From Pigmentiphaga litoralis (lineage in GTDB: Bacteria; Pseudomonadota; Gammaproteobacteria; Burkholderiales; Burkholderiaceae_B): 64,000 nucleotides of DNA. This document shows positions 27,882 through 36,064 of this stretch, one piece after another. Under the pieces are notes generated by a model. It ran no database searches. It was not told where the DNA came from and saw only the letters and a program-made list of their open reading frames with translations. The position numbers and the translations under genes are program-made. Position 1 is the first letter of the stretch. Each line of letters opens with the position of its first letter. The DNA lies in the NCBI RefSeq assembly GCF_013408655.1, contig NZ_JACCBP010000001.1, forward strand, positions 2,604,001-2,668,000, read 5' to 3'.

Positions 27882-28736
27882 TCAAGACGTCCTGGCCTGC
27901 CCCGCCGGTTCCCCGGCTGCCCGATCCACATCACGCGCTGGCGTCGTCCGCAGCACCACTTCGCACGCGGTAATGCACAGCACCAGCCAGGCCCCGCCCG
28001 ACACGAACCCCGCCAGCACATCACTGAAGTAATGCACGTACAGGAACACGCGGCTGAAGCCAATCGCCAGGAACAAGGCCACCAGCGCGCCCGCGATCAG
28101 CAACGACAGCGGCGGCCGGGCCAGCCGCAGCGCCAGATAGGCCATCATGCCGTACACCACGAGCGACCCCGATGCATGACCACTGGGAAAGCTCCAGCCC
28201 TGTTCGATCACAAAGCCGTGCTCATGCACCGGCCGCACGCGCTGGAAAACGCCTTTCAGCACCCGAATCAACGCGCCGTTGCCAGCGACTGTGATCACCC
28301 AGGCAAAGAAGAACAGCCGGCGGCGCGCGATCAGCAAGGCCGCGCCAACCAGGATGCTGACCCCCACCAGCGTCACCATATTGCCCGCGCGGGTCAGCCA
28401 CGCCAGCACTTCCAGCATGCCGGTGGACGGGTCCGTGCGTAGCGCCTCCGCCAGCAGGCCGTCGAACCTGCCCAAGGATTCATCGGCATCCAGTGCTTCG
28501 GCCAGTTCGGCAAAGGCGGCCATGCCGATCAGCAGGGCCACGGCGCCCGCGCCCGCGTAGATCGCCAGCCAGACGCGCGGCGCCAGCCGGTCGCGCCAGC
28601 GGTCACGGCCCCGCCGCACGGTCCAGTGCAGCACCCAGGCCAACAGCCCCGCCAGCAGCAGGGTGCCGATCGTGGTTGCAATGTAGGACGCCACGGGATG
28701 CAGGCCTATCCATTGCGCGGTGGACGCCAGCGTCAT
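27882..28736 (-). CDS. PAP2-family membrane phosphatase
   Basis: This 284-residue integral membrane protein starts at the ATG that overlaps the preceding metallophosphoesterase stop (ATGA). All three phosphatidic-acid-phosphatase signatures are present: KGVFQRVRP (KX6RP), FPSGHASGS (PSGH) and SRVFLYVHYFSD (SRX5HX3D). The family dephosphorylates lipid phosphates such as phosphatidic acid, phosphatidylglycerophosphate or undecaprenyl pyrophosphate at the outer face of the inner membrane. It is the last gene of a three-gene operon with a lipid-kinase-like and a metallophosphoesterase gene, supporting a role in lipid phosphate turnover. Confidence 0.9.
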   Translation of the reverse strand: MTLASTAQWIGLHPVASYIATTIGTLLLAGLLAWVLHWTVRRGRDRWRDRLAPRVWLAIYAGAGAVALLIGMAAFAELAEALDADESLGRFDGLLAEALRTDPSTGMLEVLAWLTRAGNMVTLVGVSILVGAALLIARRRLFFFAWVITVAGNGALIRVLKGVFQRVRPVHEHGFVIEQGWSFPSGHASGSLVVYGMMAYLALRLARPPLSLLIAGALVALFLAIGFSRVFLYVHYFSDVLAGFVSGGAWLVLCITACEVVLRTTPARDVDRAAGEPAGQARTS

Positions 28737-29557
28737 GACGAACGGGCTCCCCGGCACGGGTTGACCAGGATCTGATCGACCTGCGTGAAGCCTTGCGACG
28801 CATCCACGCAATCCCAGCGTTCGATGGCACAGCGGCCCGCGTCCGCCGCGGGCGAATACCGAATCACATTCACGGAATTGGGCGCGTTGGCGCGGGTGCG
28901 CGTCGACACGGCCGTGCCGGCCTGCACCACCCACGCGTCCCTGCCGAGGCCGGGCATCGCGTCGTTGACCGGCCGCACGAAGGGCAGGTGGATGTGCCCG
29001 CCAAGAACCAGGTCCGCACCCGCCAGCACCCAGGTGCCCAGCGCCGCGCGGTGACCATGCAGCAAGTTCTTGCCATCCTGCGGTGACAGCACATGCACCG
29101 GATGGTGCGCGACCACGATGCCAAGCTGGCCCGGGCGGCGTTTCATCAGCGCCGCCGAGACACGCGCGATCTGTTCGGCCGACACGGTGCCATCTTCATG
29201 ACGGTAGTTGCGCGTCGAGTTCACGCCGATCAACAGCAGGTCGGGCGACGAGTACACCGGCTCCAGCGTCCCGGGAAACACTTCCTGGTAGTGCCCGTAA
29301 GGCGACACCGCGCGGGCAAACAGATTGAACAGCGGTATGTCGTGGTTGCCGGGGATCGCAATCACCTGGCGCGCACCGACCCGATCGACAAAGGCCTTGG
29401 CAGCCGCGAATTCGGAGCGTTTCGCGCGCTGCGTGATGTCACCGGACATCAGCAGCACGTCCGGATCCAGGGTGTGCGCCAGGCGCAGCAGCGCCTCCAC
29501 GACGTCCGGTTTCTCGGTGCCAAAATGGGGGTCCGACACTTGCAGGACTACCGTCAC
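28733..29557 (-). CDS. Metallophosphoesterase (calcineurin-like)
   Basis: This 274-residue protein starts at a GTG (GTGACGGTAGTC) embedded in the stop of the upstream kinase gene and preceded by AAGGAGGAGGT. The dinuclear-metal motifs are complete and in order: SDPHFG, SGDITQ, IPGNHD, VVAHHP and LGGHIHLPF. Members hydrolyse phosphomonoesters or diesters, including nucleotides, glycerophosphodiesters or lipid precursors. The protein has no signal peptide, so it acts in the cytosol. Both ends overlap neighbours in the operon, implying stoichiometric expression with the lipid kinase and the PAP2 phosphatase. Confidence 0.9.
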   Translation of the reverse strand: MTVVLQVSDPHFGTEKPDVVEALLRLAHTLDPDVLLMSGDITQRAKRSEFAAAKAFVDRVGARQVIAIPGNHDIPLFNLFARAVSPYGHYQEVFPGTLEPVYSSPDLLLIGVNSTRNYRHEDGTVSAEQIARVSAALMKRRPGQLGIVVAHHPVHVLSPQDGKNLLHGHRAALGTWVLAGADLVLGGHIHLPFVRPVNDAMPGLGRDAWVVQAGTAVSTRTRANAPNSVNVIRYSPAADAGRCAIERWDCVDASQGFTQVDQILVNPCRGARSS

Positions 29558-30525
29558 ACCTCCTCCTTGCGTTGATCGGGTGGCGGAATCAGCAGCGGCA
29601 GCCGCTCGGCCGCCACCTTGAAGACCAGCGGCGCTTCCATCCACAGGATTTCGCCATCGGTGGCCACCTTGAAGCGGCGCGACCGGCTGCCGGTCCGCGG
29701 CTTGACCACCAGTTGCGTGAACGAGAAGTCGATCACATCATCGGCGCCGCCCAGCTTGCGCATGGCGCCGCGGAACAACAGCCCCAGCATGGCCAGGCCG
29801 CTCATGTCACGCAGCGCAATGCCGACCAGCCGGCCGGCATGCACGTCATCGGACTGCTCGATGCCGACACGCTCGAGCTGCAGCCGATTGTTGCCGACAA
29901 ACAGCGTCACGGTCCGCAGGCTGCGGGTCTTGCCGTCCTGTTCCATGTCGATATGCAGGCGGCGATGCGACCGCATCACGGTCATGATGCCCGACCACAA
30001 GGCCACGAGTCGGCTGCGGCCATATTGCCGCTTGTAGGTCTCGCGATCTTCCAGCAATTGGGGATAGAGACCCAGACTGGCGTTGACCAGAAAAAGGCGT
30101 TCGTTGAGCATGCCGACCTGTACCGGGGAGATGGTGGCGTCGAGCAATGCGCGTGCCGCCTCTTCGGTGTCCTGCGAAATGCCGTGGGTACGGCCAAAGT
30201 AATTGAAGGTGCCTTGCGGCAATACGCCAAAGGGGCAGCCCTGCCCCAGCACCGTCTGGGCGACCGCGTTGATGGTGCCGTCGCCGCCCGCAGCGACCAC
30301 GACCCCGCCCTGCGCCTTTGCAAGTTCTACCGCGCGGCGCGCGGTATTTGCCAGTTCCGATGCATCCCCCACCTTCAGGATCTCGACCCGGCGGCCAGCG
30401 CCTTCCATGACCCGGCGCACGATATCGCTGGTCTCGTCGGCGTCATTGCGCCCCGAGCCACTGTTCAGAACGATAAAGAACGGTGCGTCCGCAGCGACCG
30501 TCTTGCCTACGTTCAGCGTTTCCAT
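29554..30525 (-). CDS. Diacylglycerol-kinase-family lipid kinase (YegS/DgkB-like)
   Basis: This 323-residue protein has the DAGK catalytic fold. The nucleotide loop AAGGDGTINAVAQT lies near residue 80, preceded by FFIVLNSGSGRND, with the GVLPQGTFNYFGRT motif after it and a beta-sandwich C-terminal half ending VATDGEILWMEAP. The family phosphorylates diacylglycerol, sphingosine-like lipids or phosphatidylglycerol. It opens a three-gene operon whose later genes are phosphatases, so the set may cycle a lipid between phosphorylated and free forms. The start is an ATG with AAGG upstream. Confidence 0.9.
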   Translation of the reverse strand: METLNVGKTVAADAPFFIVLNSGSGRNDADETSDIVRRVMEGAGRRVEILKVGDASELANTARRAVELAKAQGGVVVAAGGDGTINAVAQTVLGQGCPFGVLPQGTFNYFGRTHGISQDTEEAARALLDATISPVQVGMLNERLFLVNASLGLYPQLLEDRETYKRQYGRSRLVALWSGIMTVMRSHRRLHIDMEQDGKTRSLRTVTLFVGNNRLQLERVGIEQSDDVHAGRLVGIALRDMSGLAMLGLLFRGAMRKLGGADDVIDFSFTQLVVKPRTGSRSRRFKVATDGEILWMEAPLVFKVAAERLPLLIPPPDQRKEEV

Positions 30526-30657
30526 GCATGCCGCCTTAGCAGAAGTGCTTTAGTGTTGAGTGTTATTGAGCGAGCTGCGATGGTCCCATACTCCTGTCGG
30601 GCACACCGCTTGCTGTAACACTCGCAGAGCACTGTTGCCGTTGACACATGGAGGTGA

Positions 30658-30891
<234 letters not shown>

Positions 30892-30951
30892 GGGCTGTGT
30901 GCGGGCGCAAGCACGCAACATGAATGCGGCGGGTTTGTACGCTTAATGAAG

Positions 30952-30979
30952 AAAGGCTGGCACGTGCCAGCCTTTTTTT
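30952..30979 (+). terminator. Intrinsic terminator after the TFPASDP gene
   Basis: A perfect self-complementary stem (aaaggctggcac at 30952-30963 with gtgccagccttt at 30964-30975) runs straight into a T7 tract (30973-30979). It lies 61 bases after the stop of the small protein and before the convergent PIG-L-like gene. Confidence 0.9.
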
Positions 30980-31041
30980 CGTCTGCGGCAGGCTTCAAAC
31001 GCGCCCGTTGCGGGCGCAAAGCCGGCCGCCGCCGCCACGCA

Positions 31042-31794
31042 TCACAGCAATACGATCTCGTACGGCTGCCGGGCCCCGTGGCTTTCCAGGTGGGGATCGC
31101 CAGGCACCCCGTCGCCCGACAATGCCTTGCGCTTTGCATAGAGTCCGTATTGGTCGACTTCGATGCGGCGGGCGCGGTGCCATGGGATGCGGGTATCGCC
31201 CGGTGTCGCCCATTCCCACGCATGCACCGGAACGGGAATGCACTTGGCGCCGACAATGGCCGCCGCCGCCAGGGCCGCCCGCCCCACGGCTTCATGGTCC
31301 GGATCCCCATCGAAGCGCCAGCTGGCAAACAACACGTCGCCCGGCTTGAGCCGCCACGCCAGGAAGGCCGCCAGCGCCGTTTCATTACGGTGCAGCGCCC
31401 CCTTTTCCATGCCGGCGTGCATCACCCGGCAGGGGGCCGTGTCCATCTCGGTACGGCTGGTCACCCCAAGACGATGCAGCGCCCCAGAATAAGGCGCGTA
31501 TTGCACCTGGGCCTCGCCATCGTATTCCGGCGGGTTATGGCTTGACGCCCCCCCGGCGTCACCCGTCGCGGCGATGATGGTGAGCGGCCGGCCCAGGAAA
31601 TGGAGCCCGTGGATCAGGCCGCCCAGACTGGCTACCTCATCGTCGGGATCGGGCGTCACCACCACGGCGCGACGCCCTTCGGGCACCATCAGCGCGGGTG
31701 AAATCGACGGTAAGCCAGCCAATGCCCAGCGGCCGCGTTCGGCGCAGACGGCGGCATGATCGGGGGCTTGCGGTACTGCACTCAACATCGGCAT
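31042..31794 (-). CDS. PIG-L/LmbE-family deacetylase-like protein with altered metal motif
   Basis: About 250 residues. The start is uncertain: ATGs at 31794 and 31788 lack a clear ribosome site and the frame is open to a TTG at 31833. The fold signature is VVVTPDPDDEVASLGGLIHG, where the family normally has HPDDE. The first metal-ligand His is thus Asp (GAT instead of CAT), while the later DGDPDHEAVGRAAL region keeps its His. PIG-L enzymes are zinc N-deacetylases acting on N-acetylglucosaminyl compounds (mycothiol, bacillithiol, GPI, antibiotics). Activity here is doubtful, or metal preference is changed. Monocistronic; convergent with the TFPASDP gene. Confidence 0.75.
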   Translation of the reverse strand: MPMLSAVPQAPDHAAVCAERGRWALAGLPSISPALMVPEGRRAVVVTPDPDDEVASLGGLIHGLHFLGRPLTIIAATGDAGGASSHNPPEYDGEAQVQYAPYSGALHRLGVTSRTEMDTAPCRVMHAGMEKGALHRNETALAAFLAWRLKPGDVLFASWRFDGDPDHEAVGRAALAAAAIVGAKCIPVPVHAWEWATPGDTRIPWHRARRIEVDQYGLYAKRKALSGDGVPGDPHLESHGARQPYEIVLL

Positions 31795-32053
31795 GGCGGG
31801 CACAATCACAAAATGGTGATTCCCGGAATGCAATATCCATGCCCATTTTTACACGCTGAGTTATGGATGGCGCCCGGCCTGTTGTCATGTTCTGGCGCAC
31901 TATCTGCGCGGCTGCGCCCGGTGTCGGCGGCACCCCTACAAGGGATGCCTGATTGAAGCCGGGATCGAATCCTGCTGAGTACCTGGGTAGAAACCGGAAC
32001 GCTGCCTGGCAGCGCGACCCGGTCCCCACGACGTACCGATAAAAGGACAAGCC

Positions 32054-32500
32054 ATGACGAAAATTACCTCTGTGCTCAATGAACTGATTGAAATCAGCAA
32101 CGACGGCGACAAAGGCTTCCGCCAGGCCGCCGAGGACGCGAAGAACCCCGAACTGAAGGCCCTGCTGCTGCGCCGTGCCTCGGACTGCGCATCGGGCGCC
32201 GCACAACTGCGCCAGCAGGTGTCGGCCCTGGGTGGCAAGCCTGAAGAAGGCGGCACCGCCGGTGGCGCCGTGCACCGTGGCTGGGTCAGCCTGAAGGCGG
32301 CAGTTGCCGGCCGTACCGACCTGGCCATCCTGGAAGAATGCGAGCGTGGTGAAGACGTTGCCAAGGCCCGCTACCAGGACGCCCTGAAGCAGGACCTGCC
32401 TGCCGAGATCCTGGCACTGGTCCAGACGCAGTACGAAGGCGTCGTGCGCAACCATGACCAGATCCGTGACCTGCGTGACCGCATGCGCGCAACGAGCTGA
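32054..32500 (+). CDS. DUF2383 / PA2169-family four-helix-bundle protein
   Basis: This 148-residue protein with AAAGGAC upstream is predicted all-helical, without cysteines in a metal site. It opens LNELIEISNDGDKGFRQAAED, followed by LLRRASDCASGAAQLRQQV and a C-terminal YEGVVRNHDQIRDLRDRM helix. This pattern matches the ferritin-like DUF2383 family, often induced by general stress or starvation. Biochemical role is unknown. It is monocistronic with a strong terminator just after. It sits next to a hybrid sensor kinase and other small stress-type genes. Confidence 0.85.
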   Translation: MTKITSVLNELIEISNDGDKGFRQAAEDAKNPELKALLLRRASDCASGAAQLRQQVSALGGKPEEGGTAGGAVHRGWVSLKAAVAGRTDLAILEECERGEDVAKARYQDALKQDLPAEILALVQTQYEGVVRNHDQIRDLRDRMRATS

Positions 32501-32532
32501 TCGTTGGTGGCCCGTCAGCGGGCCACGCCAAC

Positions 32533-32567
32533 AAAAAAGGCGCCTTGAAGTTCAAGGCGCCTTTTTT
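32533..32567. terminator. Bidirectional intrinsic terminator
   Basis: Arms aaaaaaggcgccttgaa (32533-32549) and ttcaaggcgcctttttt (32551-32567) pair perfectly, giving a GC-rich stem flanked by A6 and T6. It can end transcription from the DUF2383 gene (+) and from the convergent hybrid kinase (-). Confidence 0.9.
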
Positions 32568-32579
32568 GTGGATGTCGTC

Positions 32580-32659
32580 AACCGTTGTAGTGGTCGACCT
32601 TTGTAGTGGTCGTTCGTTGAAGTGGTCAACGGTTGTGATGGTCAACTGTTGCTGCCGTC
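32580..32659. repeat. 16-bp tandem repeat, 5 degenerate copies, intergenic
   Basis: Five consecutive 16-base units run at 32580, 32596, 32612, 32628 and 32644. Examples are aaccgttgtagtggtc, gacctttgtagtggtc and gttcgttgaagtggtc; nearly all end in a tggtc-like block. The array fills the space between the terminator and the end of the kinase gene, so it would be in the kinase 3' UTR. There are no unique spacers. Function is unknown. Confidence 0.8.
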
Positions 32660-32664
32660 TACCT

Positions 32665-34722
32665 TCAGTGCACGCTGCTGGCCACGCGCTGCGTAGCCGA
32701 CGCCTGCGCGGCAGGACGCGTCAATGAAGCAATGACCGAAATCAGCTCGGACGGATTGGCGGGCTTGGTCAGGTAGACCTGGAAGCCGTTGGCCAGCGCG
32801 CGCACCCGGTCTTCCCGCTGACCAAACGCCGTCAGCGCAATGGCCGGGATCGGTCCCCGAAAGCGCGTCGATACCTGGCGTTCCAGCTGCCGTACCTGCT
32901 TCAGCGTTTCATACCCGTCCATGTCTGGCATAGCGATGTCGCAGATGATGACCTGCGGGGCATCGTCGGGGCCGCACTGGCGCAGGTGGTCAAGCGCATG
33001 CTGCCCGGAATCCGTGGGCGCCACCTGCGCGCCGATATGGGTCAGCAACTCCGACAAGGAATCGCGCGCTTCTTTCTGATCATCCACCAGCAGGACCCGC
33101 ACGTTTTCCAGCGAGCTCAGCGGCTTGTCGTCACCGGCCACGGTCTGCACGGCGCGGGGCCCTTCGTCTTCGGAATCCACTTCATTGCGCAGCGGCAGGT
33201 AGATCGAAAACGTCGATCCCTGGTTCTCGCCATCGCTGTACGCCACCGCGCGCCCGCCATGCAGCTCGGTCAGCTGGCGGACCAGCGTCAGGCCCAGACC
33301 CAGGCCTTCCGTGCGACGGGTGTTCGACGAATCGGCCTGCCGGAACGGGTCGAACAGGAAGGGCATGAACTCCGAAGAGATGCCCTTGCCCTGGTCCACC
33401 ACAGAAATGCGCACGTCGATATCACTGGTTTCGATCGCCACCTTGATGTCCGACCCTTGCGGGCTGAACTTGATGGCGTTGGTCAGCAGGTTCCAAATGA
33501 TCTGCTCGACCCGCTCGGCATTGCCCACAAGCCGGATCGGCGCATCGGGAAACGCGGTCGTGACCGACACGTTGCGTTCCGCCGCGGCCTTGGACGCGCT
33601 GGAAATCGCGGCGTCGATGGCCGGCTGCAGCGTAAAGGGCTGTTTGGGCATGCGCAGGCGGCCCGTCATGACCTGGGTCGCGTCAAGCAACTCTTCGATC
33701 ATGCGAACCTGCTGCTGCACGCCGGTCTTGATGCCGGCAATCGCGCGGGCCACCGAGGGCGTCCCCGTATCGACCCGATTCTCAAGCACGTGGGTCCAGC
33801 TCTGGATTCCGTTCAGCGGCGAACGCAATTCATGCGACACGATGGCCAGGAACTGGTCCCGCGCGCGCGAGGCGGCCTCGGCCTGGAAGCGCGCCGCCTG
33901 CTCGCGGATCAACAGGGCGTCGCGTTCAAGCTGTGCTTCGGTTCGCTGCGTGACGTCATATGTGACGGCCAGCACCGAGTCGATGCTGCCATCACGTTCG
34001 AATTCGGGAAGGATGCGGGTGGTGAAGTGCCGGGTGCGCGACTCGCTGTCGTCCAACGTGAAGTTGAACGCGCGTTCCTCGCCGCACTGGAAGACTTCGC
34101 GCGCGGCCTTGTCGTAGGCGGCGGCTACCGAATCAGGAAAGCCCATCTCGGCAATGCTTTTGCCGATGAAATCGCCGGCGTCAATGCCAAAGGCATCGCG
34201 CGTGGCGCGGTTCACATACAGGTGCCGCAGATCGCGGCTCAGGCGGGCGATGACATCGGGAGAGTTCTCGACCAATGTCTCCAGCTCACGCCGGTTCCTG
34301 AAAAGTTGTCGTTGTTCGTCGTCGGACAGCACCGCCTTGGGCGCATGGTCGACAGGGGCGATCGAGCCCGAAAAACCGGTGACCGTGCCGCCCTGCATCA
34401 CGGGCGTGGCCCGGAGCAATACTTTGCGGCCGGCCGCATCGGCCGTGGTGAGACATACTTCAACGTCGAATGCAGCGCCGTCCGCGGCGCCTTTGGCAAA
34501 TGCCGCGACCAGCGCGGTGCGGCTTTTTTCCCCTACGACGTCCATCCACCCGCGGCCGGTCGAACGCATGGTCGCCTGACCCGACAGGCGGGTCCACGCG
34601 GCGTTGACATAGCGCCAGTCGCCACCCACGCCAGCCATCCACAGGACACATGGCGCTTGGTCAGCCAGGTCACGGAAGCCGAAATCATTGGGGTGTGATG
34701 AAGGTACATGGTCATCACTCAT
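32665..34722 (-). CDS. Hybrid sensor histidine kinase (PAS-PAS-HisKA-HATPase-REC)
   Basis: About 685 residues. The start is the ATG at 34722; a GTG six codons upstream (34740) is possible, and neither has a clear ribosome site. There is no transmembrane segment, so it is cytosolic. Order: PAS (about 20-130), PAS with PAC end (about 150-270), dimerisation helix with phospho-His in IVSHELRSPLNG (about 297), HATPase (IIWNLLTNAIKFSPQG, DQGKGIS, GLGLGLTLVRQL), then a receiver with VLLVDDQKE and phospho-Asp in CDIAMPDMDG (about 595). No output regulator is adjacent, so it is an orphan feeding an unknown partner. Confidence 0.9.
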   Translation of the reverse strand: MSDDHVPSSHPNDFGFRDLADQAPCVLWMAGVGGDWRYVNAAWTRLSGQATMRSTGRGWMDVVGEKSRTALVAAFAKGAADGAAFDVEVCLTTADAAGRKVLLRATPVMQGGTVTGFSGSIAPVDHAPKAVLSDDEQRQLFRNRRELETLVENSPDVIARLSRDLRHLYVNRATRDAFGIDAGDFIGKSIAEMGFPDSVAAAYDKAAREVFQCGEERAFNFTLDDSESRTRHFTTRILPEFERDGSIDSVLAVTYDVTQRTEAQLERDALLIREQAARFQAEAASRARDQFLAIVSHELRSPLNGIQSWTHVLENRVDTGTPSVARAIAGIKTGVQQQVRMIEELLDATQVMTGRLRMPKQPFTLQPAIDAAISSASKAAAERNVSVTTAFPDAPIRLVGNAERVEQIIWNLLTNAIKFSPQGSDIKVAIETSDIDVRISVVDQGKGISSEFMPFLFDPFRQADSSNTRRTEGLGLGLTLVRQLTELHGGRAVAYSDGENQGSTFSIYLPLRNEVDSEDEGPRAVQTVAGDDKPLSSLENVRVLLVDDQKEARDSLSELLTHIGAQVAPTDSGQHALDHLRQCGPDDAPQVIICDIAMPDMDGYETLKQVRQLERQVSTRFRGPIPAIALTAFGQREDRVRALANGFQVYLTKPANPSELISVIASLTRPAAQASATQRVASSVH

Positions 34723-34780
34723 TGCATTGACGTCGGTCACAAGGTAGCCACACTTTCAAAACCACGTTCAGTCCGGAACT

Positions 34781-34975
34781 TCAGTTCTGCCACTCACCTT
34801 CGTAGCGGTCTTCTTCATCGTCCGGGGTCGTCACAAAGAACGTCATGATAAAAGCGATGAGGGAGACAACAAAGAGGCCCATGGCGATCTCAGCAGCACT
34901 CGCGGCAATACCACCCATGCCAACGATGGCAACGAGCAGGGGGATCGCGAAAAAGATAGTAGCCCAGCGCAACAT
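34781..34975 (-). CDS. DUF1328 small membrane protein (YtjA-like)
   Basis: This 64-residue protein starts at an ATG preceded by AAGGAGAG. Two hydrophobic helices (RWATIFFAIPLLVAIVGMGG and AAEIAMGLFVVSLIAFIMTF) joined by a Gly/Ala turn match the DUF1328 family, represented by E. coli YtjA. The C-terminus adds an acidic DDEEDRYEGEW tail. It resides in the inner membrane; the family is of unknown function, often stress-associated. It lies upstream of the hybrid kinase on the same strand. Confidence 0.88.
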   Translation of the reverse strand: MLRWATIFFAIPLLVAIVGMGGIAASAAEIAMGLFVVSLIAFIMTFFVTTPDDEEDRYEGEWQN

Positions 34976-35234
34976 GTTTCTCTCCTTGTCTACCCAAGAA
35001 GCAACTTGACGCGCTTCTTGCAGTGTCTTGCCAATGACGGTCTTGGAACCGCCTGAATTTCATTGCCGTAACCGGCTTGCCCAGACCTATATGCAACTAG
35101 TGTGCCAGCTTGGTTGAAACTTCCCGAAACGTTGATATTGCTGGGTTTGCGGTGGTTCATGTCCAGGCTGGCTAGCCTGCTCTGCAAAACTTTCTTACCG
35201 CGACCGGCGTAAAAATTACATGGGCCGCCCAAAA

Positions 35235-35450
35235 TTACGATTGCGCGCGATCCCGGCGCCGCTGAGCGTGATAGAAGCCGCGCATGGCGGTCTGGACCAG
35301 CACGTTGATGTCGCTTTCCATCGACTCGTAGGCGTTTTGCAGGAATTTCCTGGGCTTCATGCGGCGGCGTTCCGCCTCTTCGCGGTAAGCGCCGTCATCG
35401 CGGCTGGCGTTTTTGCGGGAGGGAGCGGAAAGGTGCTTGGACATGGCCAT
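35235..35450 (-). CDS. Small basic hypothetical protein
   Basis: A frame of about 71 residues from an ATG at 35450 (a second ATG two codons later). The product is rich in Arg/Lys (KNASRDDGAYREEAERRRMK, then PRKFLQNAYESMESDINVLV and QTAMRGFYHAQRRRDRAQ) and has a plausible amphipathic helix. No recognised domain and no obvious ribosome site. Codon third positions are GC-rich, as for real genes here. Treat as a tentative hypothetical. Confidence 0.45.
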   Translation of the reverse strand: MAMSKHLSAPSRKNASRDDGAYREEAERRRMKPRKFLQNAYESMESDINVLVQTAMRGFYHAQRRRDRAQS

Positions 35451-35594
35451 GGCGTCAGTACCTGTAGGGAATGGAAGAAAGGGCGTTGGAACTACGGTCG
35501 AGCAAATCGCAAAAGTCGTACCCAAGGGGACGGGGGCAGCGCCTGCATCCGGCGGACATACGGAGCCGCCCGATTCAGTCGGCGGCCACCTGGC

Positions 35595-35912
35595 TCAGAC
35601 GATCAGGCAGCGGGCAGCCGGCGCCCGGCCGGGCGCATGGCTGCCATCGGCAGGCGCCGGTGCCGTCTTGCAGCGCGTGTCCGACGCATCGTCGATCCAG
35701 CGCTGTTCAATGGTGTTGGTGGCGGCAGGGGCGATGCCAACCGGACGCAAGGCGCGTCCGCCGGGAAAGGCGGGGCCAACGTTGAAAGGTTCGGCGCGGG
35801 GGGCGATGAAGTCATCGAACGCCGCAACGCGTTCGCTGTTCATCAGCACGGGCAAAGCCACAAAACCCATAATTGCCAGCACTGTGTAAAGATGCTTTGC
35901 GTTGTCCATCAT
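35595..35912 (-). CDS. Small exported hypothetical protein
   Basis: About 105 residues from tandem ATGs with GGGGATCG upstream. The N-terminus (MMDNAKHLYTVLAIMGFVAL, then PVLMNSERVAAFDDF) is a signal peptide or single membrane anchor. The mature part is Pro/Ala-rich, with FNVGPAFPGGRALRPVG and two Cys (CKTAP and CLIV). No family recognised. It is on the same strand as, and upstream of, the small basic hypothetical, and divergent from the M20 peptidase gene. Confidence 0.5.
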   Translation of the reverse strand: MMDNAKHLYTVLAIMGFVALPVLMNSERVAAFDDFIAPRAEPFNVGPAFPGGRALRPVGIAPAATNTIEQRWIDDASDTRCKTAPAPADGSHAPGRAPAARCLIV

Positions 35913-36064
35913 CGATCCCCGGTCGTGTCGTCGGCTGCCCCGTCCACCGGGGCATCTCGGACATTGCCAGAGCAAAAGGTGTGCCGTGGACGATGCGCGC
36001 CGCTTTTCCGGCGTGCGCGGCAGAGGACTACACTGGAATGTCTCGCCAGAACGCAGAGCCCGCC

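Noticed and set aside
31996..32040. GGAAC element upstream of the DUF2383 gene as an ECF sigma-factor -35 box
   Set aside because: No matching -10 element at the right spacing; a single pentamer is not enough.
32580..32659. Possible miniature CRISPR array
   Set aside because: Units are contiguous 16-mers without spacers and no cas genes are present.
32986..34698. A 570-codon plus-strand frame opposite the hybrid kinase
   Set aside because: Antisense to intact PAS, HisKA, HATPase and receiver motifs; no independent evidence.
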